From: Actinernus sp. WN-2022
Lineage: Eukaryota > Cnidaria > Anthozoa > Actiniaria > Actinernidae
DNA length: 64,000 bases
Direction of reading: 5' to 3'
Assembly: GCA_030867875.1 (NCBI GenBank)
Contig: JAOWCC010001751.1
Span: 25,908,369-25,972,368 of the forward strand
The notes under the pieces are model-generated. The model saw only the letters and a list, made by a program, of their open reading frames with translations. It was not told where the DNA came from and did not search any database. Made by a program: the position numbers and the translations under genes. Shown in pieces: positions 53,621-64,000 of this stretch; positions within the stretch are counted from its first letter, which is position 1; each line of letters starts with the position of its first letter.

Positions 53621-53905
53621 ATTCTTCATATTTCGTTCAAAGATAGGCTTTGGTCAGTTAGTAAACGTGCTGGGATTTTTTTTGTTCAAAAATTTATTTA
53701 ACTTTGAGAAAAATTAAAAAAACGTTTACGGCCGGCGTGCTGTCCCACTAATATCGAGCAAACCGCGGCAAAAGATGAAAAAAACAAATTCTTCATATTT
53801 CGTTCAAAGATAGGCTTTGGTCAGTTAGTAAACGTGCTGGGATTTTTTTTGTTCAAAAATTTATTTAACTTTGAGAAAAATTAAAAAAACGTTTACGGCC
53901 GGCGT
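53621..53905. repeat. Direct duplication of about 118 bp at the junction of elements A and B
   Basis: 53,621-53,737 and 53,788-53,905 are identical (ATTCTTCATATTTCG to GGCCGGCGTG). The second copy belongs to the left arm of element B; the first sits between the end of A and the start of B. One inverted copy occurs in the right arm of B. Confidence 0.85.
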
Positions 53906-55115
53906 GAGTCCGAGACAGCCTGAAATAAGAGTGATTTTACCGGTCTCTCTAACCTTGCCCTGTACAAACGCTAAAGGAGCTTCGCATTTTTCGAATTCGG
54001 ATATTTGTTTAGAAAGTATTGATCAACTGTTTGAGTGCAATAATTAGATTATAGCTTTATTCTCAAGATCCTGAGAGCCCACTTAAATACGCTGTAGTTT
54101 GCTAATTTGAAAACCTTATTTCAGGGCGCTTTTTTGAAAAATAAATTTTATATGTGGTATAATTTAGAATACATTGAAACTTCGTTTTTGATACAAGTTA
54201 GTATTGATCTAAAACATATATGAGAATTAGTTTGGGTTATCTTCTCAGTGCTTCACACGAGCGGTGTGAATTTCGACGAAATGACAACATGAATTTGTAA
54301 ACAGTCAAGTCTTACTCTTCGACAATAGTGCAAATTATCGAGCAGAAACCTATTGAACCAGCAGTTTTTAACAATAAACATAACTTAAAAGAGTTGAATG
54401 AACTTACCTTTTAAACCCATTGCTAGAAAATCGATTCTTACTAAGTTTTCTTCCTTCTAAGTTGCCCTCTTCAATTGTTGTAATCCAAGGTCACAATTAC
54501 CAATTAACTGTTCGGCGGGTCAGCTCCAGACATGATGGAATAATAACGATTCTTGCATTAATCGAATGGATTTTGACCACTTAATACAGGAAATGCATTA
54601 AATACATACCTAGCTGCAAAAAAAATCCACTGTTTCGATTGCATTTCGTGTTTTTGTAGGCAGTTACAAGGCGGATCCAGCTTTATGCATGTCACGCGCT
54701 CTTGTGTTTGCGTGTCATGTCACGAGCTCTCGTTGGAGAGGGTGGGAGGGAGGGAAGGGAGAGAGATGGAATAAATGGGGGGGGGGGGGGGGGGGGGGAT
54801 TTTTAACAAACTCTAGTGGGAAAATAACAGGGGAGCATTATCAAATTATTTATCCGGCTTATATCTCATTCGAACTTTCCCTAATAGTATTGTATACGCC
54901 TTCTGTATAGTTGAGGCTGGCTGTACTTCTGATATGAATGCGCAAAATAAATAAGAAACAAAACAAATAACATCCAATATGCCCAAATGGGTTGCTTAAT
55001 GTCCTCGTTCGGGATACCATAGAGACCAGCTTTTCCCCCGCTCCACGGGTTGGGTGTAGTCATGTAATGTGTACATAACGTGAAAACTAGCAGTGTGAAT
55101 GAAGAGCCCTGAAAA

Positions 55116-56212
55116 GAGCCTCTTGCCAGTTCATTCGCGACTGACACAAGCTTTTGTTAGATAGATTATAGATAGATACAGCCGATTGCACTGAAATATT
55201 CTGATTTCACCAAATATCGAAAATTACCAAATACCCAAATTTTCACAATGCCGACTTTAAACCATGCGTATGGTGGCACAAAATGACTTGTTCACGAAAA
55301 CAAATTCTCGTGAAAATTCCTGTGCCCCAAATATTGTGAAAATGCAAATGATATGGTATATGCAAATTAATATATGGATATAGTTGGTTGAATCTCGGTT
55401 AAAAAAATTGTAACACAAAGCAAAGTCGTGAAAACGAGTCGGAAAGTTGAAATCTGACTCTGGCAGATTTCATTTATTTTTTATATACTTGGGGAGAGGG
55501 TACCCTGCTAAGCTCGCTTCGCGCCTAAAACTAGAGAGTGCAAGAAGTTAGAACCTCTGGTTCCTAGGGTAGATTCCTAGACTTTTGTTGTCATTATCCG
55601 TCCTCGATCATCATCATGGTTTTTATTTATTTTTATTTTATTTTATTTTTATTTTATTTTATTTTTTTTGGGGGGGAGGAGGGGTGATTGGACAATTTTG
55701 GATTTTTCCTGTTAGTCATTGTCAGATTACATAAGAAATATTAAAACTCGATAAGATGTAACATGTTTATTGTTCTACTGCTTATGAAATATCTCTTTTC
55801 TGATTATCGACTTTACAACTGACTTTAGATAGTATCTGAGACGAGCATACAATTTTTTGAATCTGACTGTGACATCTTCTCCCGATGGAACCTGTACATT
55901 TGTGTTTTTTTACAGGTAACGAGTTTACAACAAAACATCCAGCTTTCGTTAGCTCTCGAGGCAATAATTCAGAGATTCGAGCCAATCAAATTCGATGCTC
56001 CGAAGGAATTCGTTGCACTGTGAAATATCTAAATCAGACGGTCTTCGTATACATTTTATACTGACCAGAAAAAGAGTGGCCAAGCTGGAATTAATACGAT
56101 AGATAAAATACGCGAACTTCAGGAAAGCATCTGGGTTACGTAAATGTTGCTGTGCCCTTCATAGAGACCCATCACTTTATTTGAACACAATGCTGACAAC
56201 TATATTTACCTC
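55116..56212. other. Interior of element B, left part
   Basis: Includes a TTTTATTTTATTTTTATT stretch and short G run at 55,620-55,680. No supported gene; the minus-strand open stretch 55,782-55,985 has no recognised domain. Confidence 0.4.
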
Positions 56213-56317
56213 TTATTAACCTCGTTTGCTCGGTCCGTACCGTAAGTCATGGACCGAGGTTTTCCCCTTTTTATGGCCCAAGCGGCGCGAAGCGCGCCGA
56301 GCAAACGAGGTTAATAA
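56213..56317. mobile_element. Foldback MITE, TTATTAACCTCGTTTGCTCG ends
   Basis: The left end TTATTAACCTCGTTTGCTCG is exactly inverted at the right end. The centre contains AAGCGGCGCGAAGCGCGCC. 105 bp, no coding capacity. Confidence 0.85.
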
Positions 56318-56975
56318 CATTTTTATTATATAGTTTCTTCATTTTCTTTGAGACCGGAAGTGGGCGGAAAGTCCGTACGGGAAGCTATGATTTACCAATC
56401 ATAGCTCGCGACTTAGCTATATAATGATTTGCTTCAGTTTGCTTCAATAGCCGGTGGGAGTCTGACTGCCACACAAATAACAATTTAGTATATCACATTA
56501 GCCAGTTAGCTACACTTCAGCTGAGCAGTATTAGCAAGTGTGCGCAAATGATCAGGGCAAGGGCGATGACATGTACACCCTCGACTTCCCATCCTTGCTC
56601 TGACACACCGCGCACTTACTAACACACTCCGCTAACTTAGCAGCGACAAAGAACGAGTCTGTAATTTCGAACGCGATTGAGTATAGTCGTATAGTCGAGC
56701 ATGATTAGTCATATTCGATCATGATAAAAGGTAATGTATTCGCAAAACATCAAATTTCAAACCACAAATGGTTAGACCTTTTCGTCCTCTCGGATAAAGA
56801 TGATAAATTGTAGGTCTATCCGTGAATGATCATGAAGAGCCACCTTATGACATTGCCACTGATCAATCGCACTGATATTATTGTCATCTTTGTCGTTATT
56901 GTTGTTGCTATTGTTAATCTGTTTTTTTTTTAACGTTAGACAAGTTGTCTCACGAGCGCGCAGTTGGGGCCTTGG

Positions 56976-57245
56976 TAGCCTGCTTGTAGGCTCTGGTTGA
57001 TTTGGAGTCCCTGTGGTGGGTGAAAGGAGGGAGAAGGGGGAGAAAGAGAAAGAGAAAGGAGAGCCTGCGACAAGACCCTGTGGACGAACGATAATTTCAA
57101 AAACACAGGATCTTGTCGCAGACTCTACGTTCCCCCCTCCATGCAGTCTTTCTCTTTCTCCCCCTTACCCCTCTTCTCTCCCACCACAAGAACCCCAAAC
57201 AACCAATAGCCCTAAATCAACCATGCAGAGCCTGAAAGCAGGCTA
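56976..57245. mobile_element. MITE with 9-bp target duplication (MULE-like)
   Basis: 270 bp with ends TAGCCTGCTTGTAGGCTCTG and CAGAGCCTGAAAGCAGGCTA; an inner pair GCGACAAGACCCTGTG / CACAGGATCTTGTCGC surrounds the centre. GGGCCTTGG flanks both sides exactly (56,967-56,975 and 57,246-57,254). A 9-bp duplication is typical of Mutator-like elements, so that assignment is inferred from size alone. G/A-rich and C/T-rich tracts lie inside. Confidence 0.88.
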
Positions 57246-57469
57246 GGGCCTTGGCCGAATGGCATCAAATTCGGCAAAAAGCCTTTATTTACTATCAATT
57301 ATTGCAGTTTGTATCGTTGGCAGGATTCCAGGTTTCATTCACGACAAACATAATCATGTAAATAGCCTAAAAGAGGAGTAAAGGGAGGGGTGTTTGGTAA
57401 AGACTAAGAGGAGACAAGAGTGACCCCGTCCCCTCCTCTTATGCCGCTTCGCAGACTTCTAGTCTGATG

Positions 57470-57595
57470 CTTTTATTAAGTGCACGATAACTCGGTTGTG
57501 GACAAAGCTGGCTTGCTTTTCGCCTATTTTTGAAAAATTCAACAGCTGTTATGGGGTTATATAAAAAAACATTGGGTTAGCGGCACTTTAAGCCC
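57470..57595. mobile_element. Fragment of TTAAAGTGCC foldback family
   Basis: GGGTTAGCGGCACTTTAA at about 57,571-57,588 is the terminal sequence of the family at 5723-6267. Only one arm is recognisable. Confidence 0.55.
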
Positions 57596-58187
57596 AACGC
57601 CTTTCGCCGCTAGCTAATTAGCGAAAAGTTGTTGATTTCACTTTTGACCGTGAAAAGTTCTTTATGCAGATCAACTAGATCTATAGATCGACGATCCACG
57701 TGTTCTTCTGACTAAGGTTAGGTTTTTTAATATATTGGGTTATAGGGTTTGGATTAGTTCACAGGACCATTAAATAAACAACACTGTAATTCCTCTTCTA
57801 ATCTAACCCTGACTTAGTATCCCCAATTGCTCACTAATTTAGGGTTAGTCACTCACTAGACCACGTGGATCGTGGCTCCTTACCGGCCCCGTAAAATACC
57901 TGAGCTGCCGCCCGTACAGAGATTAACACGAAAACACTTACCCGAACCTACAGGAACAAAAATGTCAGTCAGCTGTCAGGATCGTTCTGGACGCCTCTTT
58001 GTTGGTGCTGCGCTCTGCTTTTGGCCATTTTCTTGCCTTTTCGTGTTTGGATATTTATTGAGTAACACCACACGGCTGGGAGCCTCTGCGCCAGCCAATG
58101 CCTAAGGAAGCTAGGGCGATGCGCCTACAATGCTTTGAAAAGCGCAGTTCACTTCCGTGCGTTCGCCGCTAAAAATTAGCTTCCTAG
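57596..58187. other. Interior of element B, right part
   Basis: No supported gene; the open stretch 57,872-58,105 lacks an ATG start and a recognised domain. Confidence 0.4.
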
Positions 58188-59624
58188 TTTTCACGGCTCT
58201 TCATTCGCACTGCTAGTTTACACGTTATATGCACACATTACATGACTACACCAACCCGTGCAGCGGGGAAAAAGCTTGCCTCTACGGTATCCAGGACGAG
58301 GACATTAAACAACCCATTTGGACATGTTGGATGTTAATTGTTTTGTTTCTTATTTATTTTGCGCTGTACCAAATTTGGTTATGAAATCTCAATGAATGGT
58401 TTACCATTCATATCAGAAGTACAGCCAGCCTCAACTGACTGTATAGAAGGCGTATACAATACCATTAGGGAAAGTTCGAATGAGATATAAGCCGGATAAA
58501 TAATTTGATAATGCTCCCCTGTGCTGTTGTTCCCACTAGGGTTTGTAACCCCCCGCTTATTTATTTCATCTCTCTCCCTTCTTTCCCTTCCCTCCCTCCC
58601 ACCCTCTCCAACGAGAGCGCGTGACATGACACGCAAACACAAGAGCGCGTGACATGCATAAAGCTGGTTGTATATAACTGCTGCCTACAAAAACACGAAA
58701 TGCAATCGAAACAGTGGATTTTTTTGGCAGCTAGGTATGTATTTAATGCATTTCCTGTATTAAGTGGTCAAAATCCATTCGATTAATGCAAGAATCGTTA
58801 TTATTCCATCATGTCTGGAACTGACCCGCCGAACAGTTAATTGGTAATTGTGACCTTGGATTACAACAATTGAAGAGGGCAACTTAGAAGGAAGAAAACT
58901 TAGTAAGAATCGATTTTCTAGCAATGGGTTTAAAAGGTAAGTTCATTCAACTCTTTTAAGTTATGTTTATTGTTAAAAACTGCTGGTTCAATAGGTTTCT
59001 GCTCGATATTTTGCACTATTGTCGAAGAGTAAGACTTGACTGTTTACAAATTCATGTTGTCATTTCGTCGAAATTCACACCGCTCGTGTGAAGCACTGAG
59101 AAGATAACCCAAACTAATTCTCATATATGTTTTAGATCAATACTAACTTGTATCAAAAACGAAGTTTCAATGTATTCTAAATTATACCACATATAAAATT
59201 TACTTTTCAAAAAAGTGCCCTGAAATAAGGTTTTCAAATTAGCAAACTACAGCGTATTTAAGTGGGCTCTCAGGATCTTGAGAATAAAGCTATAATCTAA
59301 TTATTGCACTCAAACAGTTGATCAATACTTTCTAAACAAATATCCGAATTCGAAAAATGCGAAGCTCCTTTAGCGTTTGTACAGGGCAAGGTTAGAGAGA
59401 CCGGTAAAATCACTCTTATTTCAGGCTGTCTCGGACTCACGCCGGCCGTAAACGTTTTTTTTAATTTTTCTCAAAGTTAAATAAATTTTTGAACAAAAAA
59501 ATCCCAGCACGTTTACTAACTGACCAAAGTCTATCTTTGAACGAAATATGAAGAAATTTTTTTTTTCATCTTTTGCCGCGATATTCTGATTTCGCTCGAT
59601 ATTAGTGGACAGTCGCTCTTAAGC

Positions 59625-60110
59625 GTTTTGTCCGTTTTTAGCTATCCGTTGGTTCATGATTCAGCATTTGTGGTAGACTGCTAGCAAGTCCCTTCTAATA
59701 CTCTTTTTTTAGAATGGCTAAACATGGTTCCAGATGGCTAACGATGGCTGCACATGGCTAGACATGGTACACGTAGTTAGCTGGATCAGTACAAAACTTA
59801 CAAACTCTACTTACAGACCGTTGAATTCCCCGTCAGCCCAGTAACGGGAAATACCATTGGTCTGTTTTTACAGATCTGTCAGCGGCTCGTCAAAATGACT
59901 CGAGTCCGTGTAATCACAGTCGAGTGTAAAGCTAAGGCGTTCATGCATGTGAAACAGTTTAATACTAGAGATTCTCAATCTACTAGGACTTGCTGCAGGG
60001 ACTTGCTGCCAGTCTACATTTGTAGTTGATAGTTAACCGTTTTATAGTTTAACGTCTGTGGCTTATTGTCAACCGTTCGTCGGTCCATTGTTTAGCATTT
60101 CCCTGGTCTT
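59625..60110 (+). repeat. AACCGTTCGTCGG repeat copies right of the large-IR pair
   Basis: TATCCGTTGGTTCATGATTCAGCATTTGTGG-like sequence near 59,643 and CAACCGTTCGTCGGTCCATTG near 60,070, in the same orientation as the copy at 47,845-47,910. About 370 bp between them is unrelated (ATGGCTA-rich stretch near 59,714-59,765). Confidence 0.6.
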
Positions 60111-60557
60111 ACTATTGTTAATTTTTTGAGTACCTAAATAATATGCAACGGTCGACTACGTTCGCATATGCGGACCTATTTTTGAATTTGATATACAGTA
60201 ACACTATATATGTAAAACCTAAATAACAGAAGTACAAAGTTAATTACTGAGTTGTGTTTGGCGTTAATTACGATTTAAGTTTTAATAGTTGATCTTCTTA
60301 TACCTTACGATATAATTCTTTCGATTCTTTACATTCTATAAAAAGATGCCGTTTAACAGTTTCTTTGCTTCGTAGAAAGAATTAATGAGTATAAGGGAGA
60401 ATAGTCCAATTCGTAGATCTTCAGGTGTAGGAGCGGCTACGCAGGGAAGTGCATGGGTGACAAAAATGTTTGTGATATTTATTCATTTTAAATTTGCTTT
60501 GGTTTTACCTCATGCAACTACATGTACCTTAACTACTTAACTTACCGCTAATAGAGT
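60111..60557. other. No gene; one MITE terminus
   Basis: TAGTCCAATTCGTAG at 60,402-60,416 is one end of the MITE family of 47,571-47,804. Nothing else recognised. Confidence 0.5.
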
Positions 60558-60723
60558 AGATTTCGTATGAGTGGGACTAACTACGGCGTGACATTGAAAT
60601 GGCTTGCCTATTGTTTTGTCCTGCTGATCCAATCAAATCACAGAAATACGGTACAGCACGGTTAGAGTACGGTTACAGTAAGGCTACGGACATGCCGTAG
60701 TTTGTCCCACTCATACGAAATCT
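60558..60723. mobile_element. Foldback MITE, AGATTTCGTATGAGTGGGAC ends
   Basis: Left AGATTTCGTATGAGTGGGAC is exactly inverted at the right end (GTCCCACTCATACGAAATCT) and is followed inward by an imperfect AACTACGGC(G/A)TG pair. 166 bp, no coding capacity. Confidence 0.88.
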
Positions 60724-60846
60724 GCTGAAGAAATCTCTTTGCTGCAAGCACTCTTATTAACGCATCTGTAAACTATGTTCCTTTTTAATGTACCTGGGAT
60801 GGATACAGGATTCTGTGAGGGGTATTGAGGGGGAGGGTTCGATCAT

Positions 60847-61315
60847 GATACAGATACAGATACAGATACAGATATTTTTATTAGCTCCTTGCACAACAAA
60901 TGGTACATTGGAATATAGCGCTAATAAAATATAATTTAGTGTAAACATTAACATTTAGATGCTAAATCGATAAAATTGATGATCTTAAGATCATGCTCTC
61001 ATAGACATACTTTGCTGCAAAACGAGCTACTTCCATGGGTGGATTTATGACCAAATTAAATAACTGGTCATCAGACATATAACTTGTATTGTATTTTGTA
61101 TTAATGTTAAGGGTGCAATAAAAATCGTTTCTTATCGTATCGTACGTTTCACATTTAACAATGAAGTGAAACTCGTCTTCTAAGTTTTTATTACAGGTGG
61201 GGCATATTCTATCTTCCAGTTTCGTGTAGGGCCTAGTGTACCTCCCTCTTTCGATTTGTAGGCAGTGATTACTTATTCTGAGTTTTGTAAGAGCAACTAA
61301 TCGCGCCTTCTGGTT
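60847..61315 (-). pseudogene. 5'-truncated LINE 3' end (family of 39,985-44,850)
   Basis: Minus strand reads LVALTKLRISNHC, QIERGRYTRPYTKLEDR and the finger CPTCNKNLEDEFHFIVKC, then NDFYCTLNINTKYN, matching the C-terminus of the LINE at 39,985-44,850. The 3' UTR ends GTGCAAGGAGCTAAT, AAAAAT, then an (ATCTGT)n tail at 60,847-60,874. Stops occur. The 5' truncation point, near 61,315, abuts the plus-strand LINE. Confidence 0.85.
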
Positions 61316-61319
61316 TCCA

Positions 61320-63995
61320 CCAATTATGGCTAAAAATACAAGTCAGAAACCTGAAATCCTTCATCATCTGTACAACCTACAGACCCCCAGACACTTCTTT
61401 GAGCTGTTTCGATATGGACCTTACAGATAATTATATTTATGCTTCGTCTTATAATGTACCTGTATACATACTTGGAGACCTGAACTGTGACATGGCGAGC
61501 ATGGATACGGCTGGTTATAAAGCCCTTAATAACTTTTGTAGCTCTTACAATGTAACACAGCTCATAACCACGCCAACCCGGGTTACTGAGTCCTCTAGCT
61601 CAATTCTGGACGTTATTCTTGCATCTGACACGAAGCAAGTGCAAAAGGCCGCAGTGTTACAAAGCTCAGTCAGTGATCATGACCTAATTTATATCACTCT
61701 CAAACTGAAACAAATGCGCACCAAACCAGTGTACATTACTACTAGAAGCTTTAAACACTATAAGCCTGAGGCATTCGACAGGGATATTTCCTTAGTACCA
61801 TGGTCCATTGTGGATATTTTCGACGATGTTGACGACAAGCTCTATGTATTTGATACATTATTCAACGATATTCTTGAACAACATGCACCTGTCAAAACTT
61901 TTAAAGTTCGCGGGAAACCTAACCCATGTGTTACTGACAATATCCGTGGATTAATGAAGACAAGGGATAAATGGCATAAAGCAGCTAAGAAAACAAATGA
62001 TCCCTTGGCATGGACGACATATAGGTTCTTCAGACAGGAGGTAAAACGTGAAATTCGAATTGCAGAAAGGGATTTTGTCGCTGAGCAGATACAGAAAAAT
62101 CCAAACAACACCAACAGTATTTGGAAAACAATCCGTCACTGCATACCAAACAAGTCTAAATCACAGCGTATCTTTAGCAAAGACGATAAAACTGTTGCTG
62201 ACGAATTCAATAAGTTTTTCGTTTCTGTCGGTCAAACTACCATCGAGAATATCAAATCGCTGGCCAATGAATACAATATTGTGACAGGAAGCAGCGATAA
62301 CTTCATCCCAAGAGAATACCAAACATGCGAACAATTCTCACTGAGCCCCATTGTTTGTAAACACGTCGAGGATATAATATTATCTATGCCCTCTAACAAA
62401 GCTCCAGGGATTGATAAGATTCCGATCCGTGTAATTAAGGACTGCCTAGGCCCTATTCTCCCAGTTTTTACTTCCATTGCAAACACTTCAATAGCCATGC
62501 ACCAACACCTTCCCTGCACAATGGAAACTAGCTGAAATTACCCCAATACCTAAAGATGTAGACTATGAACAAGCGAATAAAAATAGACCGATTTCGCTCC
62601 TACCAATATTATCGAAAGTCTGTGAAAGGATCGTCCACAATCAATTGACATCATATCGCATATCAAAGGGAAGGCTGTCAAATAACCAAAGTGGAAACAA
62701 GAAATTTCACTCTACAGAAACTTCTGTCATTGAAATAACAGACAAGATTCTCCAGGCCATTGACAACAAAAAACTAACTGCTCTGGTTCTTTTAGACATG
62801 AGTAAGGCTTTCGACAGCGTCGACCACAAACTGATGATCACTAAACTACAAGATGTAGGGGCTTCACCTTCATGCACAGACTGGTTTCGTAGCTACTTGA
62901 GTGACAGACGACAAGTTGTCCGAATTAACTCAGCCCTATCTGAGCCTCTTACTATGGTCAGCGGCGTGCCTCAAGGGAGCATACTGGCACCACTCCTATT
63001 CAGTATATATACGAATGATCTCACCTCTGTACCACAGAAATGTATTGCAACGAGTTATGTGGACGACACCAAACTACTTATATCATTCAATCTGAGAGAG
63101 AGGACATCTACAATAACTGATATAGAAGAAGATTTATTGAACATCAGCAAGTGGTGCTGTCAGAACCGCTTATTATTAAACCCAGATAAAACTAAACTCT
63201 TAGTATTTGGTAGTAAACAGAAGATAGCTGAACTAGAATATTTTAAGATTTCATTGCTAGGAAAGGAGCTGTTACCAGTATCCAGTGCCAAAGACTTGGG
63301 CGTGATCTTAGACATGAACTTAACCTACGACGAACACATTACTAAGACCGTTTCTTCATGCTTTTCTCGACTAGCACAAATAAACCGTGTTAAACACGCG
63401 TTTAATAAGAACACTTTAATTACTGTTATTAATACATTAGTATTTAGTAAGTTGCTTTACTGCTCGAATGTATGGGCAAATACATCTAATAGAAACATAC
63501 GTAAGCTACAATCATGTCAAAACTATGCCTGTCGTATTGTTAGCGGGGCCAAAAAGTATAACCATATTACACCTATACTAAAAGAGCTAAATTGGCTCCC
63601 AGTAGATAAGCTAGTGTATTTTAGAAGTGCCACTCTGGCATTCAAATGTATGACTGATTCCGCACCAGGTTATTTAATATCTAAATTCACGAAGCGCTTC
63701 AATATTAGTGGTCGTGAAACTCGAAACTCGCAATTATTACAAATCCCCTTATTCAAATCTGCGAGTGGTCAGAGAAGTTTTTATTACAGAACAGTAAAAA
63801 TATGGAATTCACTAGATAATGAACTGAAATTAAGTAAAGACGTTTTAAGTTTCAAGCGAAAGCTGAAGAGCAAATTATATCAAACTCAAAATAGGTTAAA
63901 TTAATAGATGTAATTCAAATTATCATGTACACTGTATAGTTGTATTGTATTTGTATTTTGTCTTTGAAAAGCCTTTTTAAGGAAAGATAAATAAA
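61320..63995 (+). pseudogene. CR1/L2-like LINE, 5'-truncated, one clear frameshift
   Basis: Starts inside the APE endonuclease (LKIQVRNLKSFIICTTYRPP near 61,330), with ILGDLNCDM and SVSDHDLIYITL (SDH motif). A linker follows with KKTNDPLAWTTYRFFRQEV and APGIDKIPIRVIKDC. A one-base frameshift at about 62,510 interrupts QWKLAEITPIPK. The reverse transcriptase has LLDMSKAFDSVDH, GVPQGSILAPLLFS and SYVDD (catalytic YVDD, residues 138-141 of the second frame). It continues through DKTKLLVFGSKQ, KDLGVILDMNL and INTLVFSKLLYCSNVW to a stop at 63,902-63,904. A short 3' UTR ends AAAGATAAATAAAGTATG at the window edge. One lesion only, so this is the youngest LINE here. The element lacks ORF1 and most of the endonuclease. 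Confidence 0.92.
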
Positions 63996-64000
63996 GTATG

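Larger units (their letters stand above)
47913..53623. mobile_element. Large inverted-repeat element A, arms about 1.1 kb
   Basis: 47,913-49,040 and 52,500-53,623 are inverted copies, almost identical over the outer part and more diverged inward. The outer ends read AATTAAGAGCGGCCGTC and its complement. The two arms each contain the same open stretch (MIKYLICNKQPMKREI..., minus strand on the left, plus on the right), which is a by-product of arm identity. The 3.5-kb interior holds MITEs and a gap and no transposase I can recognise. It may be a non-autonomous DNA transposon with very long terminal repeats. Confidence 0.8.
53740..59612. mobile_element. Large inverted-repeat element B, arms about 1.4 kb
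   Basis: 53,740-55,115 and 58,188-59,612 are inverted copies with outer ends CTGTCCCACTAATATCGAGC and its near-complement. The arms differ by small indels: an extra ~40 bp at about 58,369 in the right arm and a 22-G tract (54,777-54,798) in the left arm where the right arm has only a short C run. The end of B resembles that of A (TTAAGAGCG, then AATATCG, then GATGA(G)AAAAAA). The 3-kb interior has MITEs but no recognisable transposase. Confidence 0.8.

Noticed and set aside
58379..58642. Paired open frames at 58,379-58,642 (minus) and 54,689-54,910 (plus)
   Set aside because: Again the two arms of element B; contain homopolymer and low-complexity codons.

Overview
This is an animal nuclear genome window, AT-rich, with intron-bearing gene fragments and a very dense load of decayed mobile elements. 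The mixture points to a marine invertebrate, most likely a cnidarian and probably an anthozoan: a BEL/Pao LTR retrotransposon, Penelope-like elements with GIY-YIG domains, several APE-type LINEs, a Merlin/ISXO2-type transposase, tRNA-derived SINEs and many foldback MITEs. That assignment is inference; no rRNA, mitochondrial or well-known host gene is present to settle it. No bacterial-style operon, CRISPR array or replication origin is seen.

Layout. 1-7031 is bracketed by 172-bp inverted copies of a tRNA-like sequence; between them lie a 1-kb minisatellite, several foldback elements and the 3' end of a Penelope-like element with a hammerhead-like motif. 7.0-13.4 kb holds two weak exon candidates, LINE remnants, a near-perfect 454-bp palindrome and an array of a short palindromic repeat (core AACCGTTCGTCGGTT) that returns elsewhere. 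13.4-15.6 kb is bracketed by GC-rich minisatellites in opposite orientation around a SINE and a 100-N gap. 15.9-18.5 kb carries a broken LINE and then a broken Merlin-like transposase. 20.1-20.9 kb has two adjacent MITEs. 21,704-28,270 is a full-length BEL/Pao element with both LTRs and a 5-bp target duplication, but interrupted reading frames.

28,950-30,527 (minus) holds the best host-gene candidate, a three-exon model with phase-compatible splice sites encoding about 148 residues of no family I recognise. 30.6-37.6 kb is a mosaic of duplicated segments, LINE scraps, a 48-bp minisatellite and poly(G)-bearing MITEs. 39,985-44,850 (minus) is a nearly full-length but frameshifted LINE with an SGNH-esterase ORF1, APE endonuclease, reverse transcriptase and CCHC finger. 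A second Penelope-like fragment follows at 44.94-45.93 kb.

47.9-59.6 kb is the most unusual structure: two neighbouring elements of about 5.7 and 5.9 kb, each with terminal inverted repeats over 1 kb long, sitting inside the dispersed AACCGTTCGTCGGTT repeat. The window ends with the 3' end of one LINE (minus) abutting a 5'-truncated CR1/L2-like LINE (plus, to about 63,995).

Almost all coding capacity is mobile-element derived and broken, so the window is best read as nested, decaying transposable elements around very little host gene content. I found no convincing new multi-gene system. The leading candidates for new biology are the large-inverted-repeat pair, the unclassified three-exon gene, and the recurring exon-like modules next to the palindromic repeat.
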